Source: Sulfitobacter marinus
GTDB lineage: Bacteria > Pseudomonadota > Alphaproteobacteria > Rhodobacterales > Rhodobacteraceae
Length of the DNA: 64,000 nt
Direction of reading: 5' to 3'
NCBI RefSeq assembly: GCF_900116285.1
Contig: NZ_FPAJ01000002.1
Coordinates: forward strand, 620,001-684,000
Shown: one piece after another, positions 63,611 through 64,000 of the stretch
Numbering within the stretch: position 1 is the first letter of the stretch
How the letters are laid out: each line of letters starts with the position of its first letter
Position numbers and translations under genes: made by a program
The notes under the pieces: generated by a model
Seen by the model: only the letters and a program-made list of their open reading frames with translations
What the model was told of the DNA's origin: nothing
Databases searched by the model: none

Positions 63611-63944
63611 TAAGAAGATGCGCGGCCCCCGCCGATTTCCCGTAGTTTATTGGCCGTCACCGAGTTGGGTCAATCAACTTGCTTCATTGTTCAACACGGG
63701 GAAACAAAAACGCTAAAGCACGGCGGTCTTGGCGGCTTGGTTTCGAAATGATGAAAAATGGACGGAAACAATCGCCGTTCGTGGGCGGGTTTGATCACCT
63801 TTGCTGCCTTGGGTTGATTCGAATTATGTCGAATAACTGCGTATTTTGGAGCTGCTCTGTGTAAAGGGCTGAGGCAGGGTGCAGGTCCGCCAAAAAAAAC
63901 GCCCCGCCAAACGGCGGAGCGTTAAAATCAAATCGGCGCTGAAA
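63611..63944. other. Non-coding stretch before the right edge
   Basis: No supportable gene. It contains an inverted repeat TTCGA-N6-TCGAA at 63818-63833, a possible operator for the leftward small gene, and the terminator at 63892-63923 of the gene at the right edge. Small open frames here lack ribosome binding sites. Confidence 0.55.
63892..63923 (-). terminator. Intrinsic terminator of the gene at the right edge
   Basis: CGCCCCGCC and GGCGGAGCG pair with one mismatch across an AAAC loop. Leftward, the eight-T run (63892-63899) follows the stem. It terminates the leftward CDS entering from the right edge. Confidence 0.85.
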
Positions 63945-64000
63945 TCAGCGGTTTTCGATATCGATGTAGTCGCGTTGGTTTTCGCCCAAATACAGCTGGC
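63945..64000 (-). CDS. gltA: C-terminal end of a leftward gene, citrate synthase-like (partial)
   Basis: Only 17 residues plus the stop (TGA, 63945-63947) are in the window: QLYLGENQRDYIDIENR. The pattern (R)QLY-G---RDY--I--R resembles the C-terminus of type II citrate synthases, which end in RPRQLYTG followed by a short basic tail. A strong terminator lies just after the stop. The identification rests on this short tail and is tentative. Confidence 0.4.
   Translation of the reverse strand, partial: QLYLGENQRDYIDIENR

Noticed and set aside
1..64000. tRNA, rRNA, CRISPR array, insertion sequence or integrase genes
   Set aside because: Looked for T-loop motifs, regularly spaced repeats and transposase motifs on both strands; none found by eye.

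Overview
The window reads as a chromosomal segment of an alphaproteobacterium of the Rhodobacteraceae, most likely the marine Roseobacter group. The grounds are a nuo operon interrupted by small extra reading frames in the Rhodobacter/Paracoccus manner, a gene-transfer-agent (GTA) style endolysin/holin pair, the tatABC - surE - pcm - nlpD neighbourhood, and a base composition near 60 % GC. This assignment is inference from gene content; no rRNA gene is present. The window is almost entirely ordinary core chromosome: I see no insertion sequence, integrase, CRISPR array, tRNA or rRNA.

Layout. 1-10.6 kb: distal half of the complex I operon (nuoG, H, I, J, K, L, M, N) with three extra genes: a lipoprotein-like ORF, a carboxymuconolactone-decarboxylase-like ORF and a 24-residue membrane microprotein not normally called. 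10.6-13.9 kb: birA, coaX and rnj in the same direction, closed by a strong terminator. 13.9-20 kb: leftward DEAD-box helicase, glycosyltransferase and prfC, then a SnoaL-like gene and a Hint-domain protein. 20-24.2 kb: rightward group of an atypical SDR, a sodium:solute symporter, an orphan ABC ATPase and two tandem Lin0512-type proteins. 24.2-31.7 kb: a WYL regulator, tatABC plus a DUF815-type ATPase, then leftward nlpD-like, pcm, surE, SDR and DUF1801 genes.

31.7-38.9 kb: leftward purF, cvpA, radA, pqiA-like and alr, interrupted near 34.2-34.9 kb by an AT-rich orphan gene flanked by palindromes. 39.1-41.3 kb: two rightward genes (secreted alpha/beta hydrolase, fatty-acid-hydroxylase-type membrane protein) lying between leftward alr and dnaB. 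41.3-46 kb: leftward dnaB, pyrE, pyrC and an uncharacterised protein. 46.1-48.4 kb: a MoxR ATPase and VWA protein pair, convergent with purL. 50.5-55.4 kb: a candidate small RNA, a LysR regulator and a divergent fused indolepyruvate ferredoxin oxidoreductase. 55.4-63.2 kb: rightward run of acyltransferase, murI, argC, ccmE, GTA endolysin, GTA holin, ccmF, ccmH and an enoyl-CoA hydratase. The right edge holds the last codons of a leftward gene that resembles citrate synthase, with its terminator.

The points most worth a second look are: a roughly 33-bp dispersed repeat present in five copies at gene boundaries; the candidate small RNA at 50.6-50.7 kb with a CCUCCC motif between two hairpins; the nuo microprotein; the GTA lysis pair inside the cytochrome c maturation cluster; three stacked inverted repeats in front of the oxidoreductase; and the AT-rich orphan gene. 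I found no unmistakable new defence or mobile system.
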